From: Syntrophomonadaceae bacterium
GTDB taxonomy: Bacteria > Bacillota > Syntrophomonadia > Syntrophomonadales > Syntrophomonadaceae
Direction of reading: 5' to 3'
Length of the DNA: 14,045 bases
Assembly (NCBI GenBank): GCA_030526885.1
Contig: JAUNBV010000034.1
Location: 1 to 14,045, forward strand
The notes under the pieces were generated by a model, which worked only from the letters and a program-made list of their open reading frames with translations, ran no database searches and had not been told where the DNA came from. Positions within the stretch are counted from its first letter, which is position 1. Every line of letters begins with the position of its first letter. A program made the position numbers and the translations under genes. This document shows positions 13,090 to 14,045 of this stretch, in pieces.

Positions 13090-13757
13090 TCCACCACATA
13101 TCCCATACCTTTTTTAGTAGTAATGAAGTCTCGCAATCCGGCGGCTTCCAGCTTTTTGCGCAGCCGGGCCATGTTCACGGTCAGGGTATTGTCGTCGATA
13201 TAGCTGTCGGTCTCCCATAGCCGGGTCATGATGGAGTCGCGGCTGACGATCTTACCCTTGGATTCCATCAGCAACTGCAGGATGCGGTAATCGTTTTTGC
13301 TGAGTTCGATCCTTTGGCCCTCGACCATGAGGGAAGCATCATCCATATTGAGGATAGCCCCCCGATGTTCGAGCCGCGAGATGGTCCCGGTAAATTCGTA
13401 AGCACGCCGCAGCATAGCCTGCACCTTGGCGGTCAGCACGCTCAGATCAAAGGGCTTGCTGATAAAATCATCAGCGCCCATATTTACAGCCATGATGAGG
13501 TTCATGTTGTCGGAAGCGGAGGAGATGAAGATGATGGGAACCTGGGAGCGTTTTCGGATCTCGGCGCACCAGTGATAGCCGTTATAAAAGGGCAGGGCGA
13601 TATCCAGCAAAACCAGCTGCGGATCATAGGACAGGAACGCGCCGATAACATCGCTGAAATCGCCGACGCATCGGGCCGACCAGCCCCAAGTCTCGATATG
13701 CCGCTGAATGGCCGCGGCGATAGTCTGATCGTCTTCAACGATCAATATTTTATGCAT
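13086..13757 (-). CDS. bceR: BceR-type OmpR-family response regulator
   Basis: A 223-residue two-domain regulator. The receiver domain has the acidic pocket VEDD (7-10), phosphoacceptor Asp52 in LVLLDIALPFYNG, the switch residue in FISS (near Ser79), and Lys101 in SKPFD. The C-terminal winged helix (about 125-223) is of the OmpR type: IELSKNDYRILQLLM, DSIMTRLWETDSYIDDNTL, NMARLRKKL as the recognition helix, and TTKKGMGYVV as the wing. It is expected to bind inverted repeats ahead of bceA when phosphorylated. The start has AAGGAG 9 nt upstream (in 13768-13775). No promoter is obvious in the 68 bp between it and the toxin gene, which is GC-rich and carries a small ACGGGC/GCCCGT hairpin (13783-13801); transcription may therefore come from further upstream. 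Confidence 0.94.
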   Translation of the reverse strand: MHKILIVEDDQTIAAAIQRHIETWGWSARCVGDFSDVIGAFLSYDPQLVLLDIALPFYNGYHWCAEIRKRSQVPIIFISSASDNMNLIMAVNMGADDFISKPFDLSVLTAKVQAMLRRAYEFTGTISRLEHRGAILNMDDASLMVEGQRIELSKNDYRILQLLMESKGKIVSRDSIMTRLWETDSYIDDNTLTVNMARLRKKLEAAGLRDFITTKKGMGYVVE

Positions 13758-13825
13758 GGCCAGGCGCTCCTTTTAGCTAGCTACGGGCGCTTCGGGCCCG
13801 TCCCCTCGCCCCCGTCTCCCCATAA

Positions 13826-14045
13826 TCAGAACCAATCGCTGTGACTGCCCGTCCTCATCAAGTATAAGACCAGTTCATTGCCATCCACCTGATAGAGGAG
13901 CAACCAGTCCGGCGTGATATGGCACTCGCGGCACCCCTTGTAATTGCCGCTCAATTCGTGATCACGGTGTTTCTCCGGCAGGGGCTGTCGTTCCGCCAGC
14001 AAACCGATTACGGTTTCGAGCAGCCTGACGTCATAGCCCCTTCTG
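13826..14045 (-). CDS. yafQ: YafQ-family type II toxin, C-terminal part (runs off the window)
   Basis: Reading in from the right edge, the minus strand encodes 72 residues to a TGA stop at 13828-13826. The start lies beyond the window, so perhaps 15-20 residues are missing. The motifs are those of YafQ in the RelE/ParE superfamily: a helix YDVRLLETVIGLLAERQPLP, then KHRDHELSGNYKG, RECHITPDWLLLYQV, and the end RTGSHSDWF. These ribosome-dependent mRNA nucleases use histidines in the HDH/HITPDW and GSHSDLF regions, and both are present here. No frameshift or stop interrupts the visible part, so it appears functional. A DinJ-like antitoxin gene is expected just upstream, outside the window. The stop lies 68 bp ahead of the response regulator gene on the same strand. 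Confidence 0.88.
   Translation of the reverse strand, partial: RRGYDVRLLETVIGLLAERQPLPEKHRDHELSGNYKGCRECHITPDWLLLYQVDGNELVLYLMRTGSHSDWF

Overview
The window looks like chromosome of a GC-rich Firmicute, most likely a member of the Clostridia. Four signs point that way: strong GGAGG-type ribosome binding sites, two TTG starts behind such sites, the short Bacillus/Clostridium-type glucose-6-phosphate isomerase, and a complete Bce-type peptide-antibiotic resistance module, a system largely confined to Firmicutes. A large acyl-CoA dehydrogenase of about 610 residues would suit a fatty-acid or butyrate-metabolising (possibly syntrophic) clostridium, but that is only a suggestion.

Positions 1-6275 hold housekeeping-type genes: the 3' end of an unrecognised gene, two methyltransferase genes overlapping by 4 bp (a small-molecule/unknown class I enzyme, then a THUMP-type rRNA methyltransferase like YpsC), a convergent Smr-domain gene with a TTG start, pgi with its own promoter and a strong terminator, and the acyl-CoA dehydrogenase with its own promoter and a candidate operator. 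A long hairpin at 6240-6275 separates it from a convergent lipoprotein acid phosphatase of the e(P4) type.

Positions 7500-9050 are the accessory part. Between the phosphatase and the Bce module lie two small genes (TfoX-N family and a YkvA/DUF1232 membrane protein), embedded in non-coding DNA rich in short repeats: two copies of a GCGGGCGC-N4-GCGCCCGC palindrome, two arrays of the heptamer GGTCAGG around a 15-bp hairpin, five copies of CCCTTGTC or a near match, and the dead, internally deleted remnant of a REP-associated (Y1/RAYT-type) transposase. Together these look like a decayed REP/RAYT-type mobile region.

Positions 9051-13757, all on the minus strand, form a Bce-type module in the order response regulator, sensor kinase, ATPase, permease. 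The kinase-regulator pair overlap by 4 bp and the ABC pair by 8 bp. A 246-bp gap between kinase and ATPase holds a cluster of TTACA/TGTAA half-sites, one pair matching the published BceR-type box at 9 of 10 positions, which predicts the usual feedback: the transporter senses an antimicrobial peptide, the kinase and regulator respond, and the regulator switches on the transporter genes. At the right edge, on the same strand and 68 bp before the regulator gene, is the C-terminal part of a YafQ-family toxin whose start and antitoxin lie outside the window.
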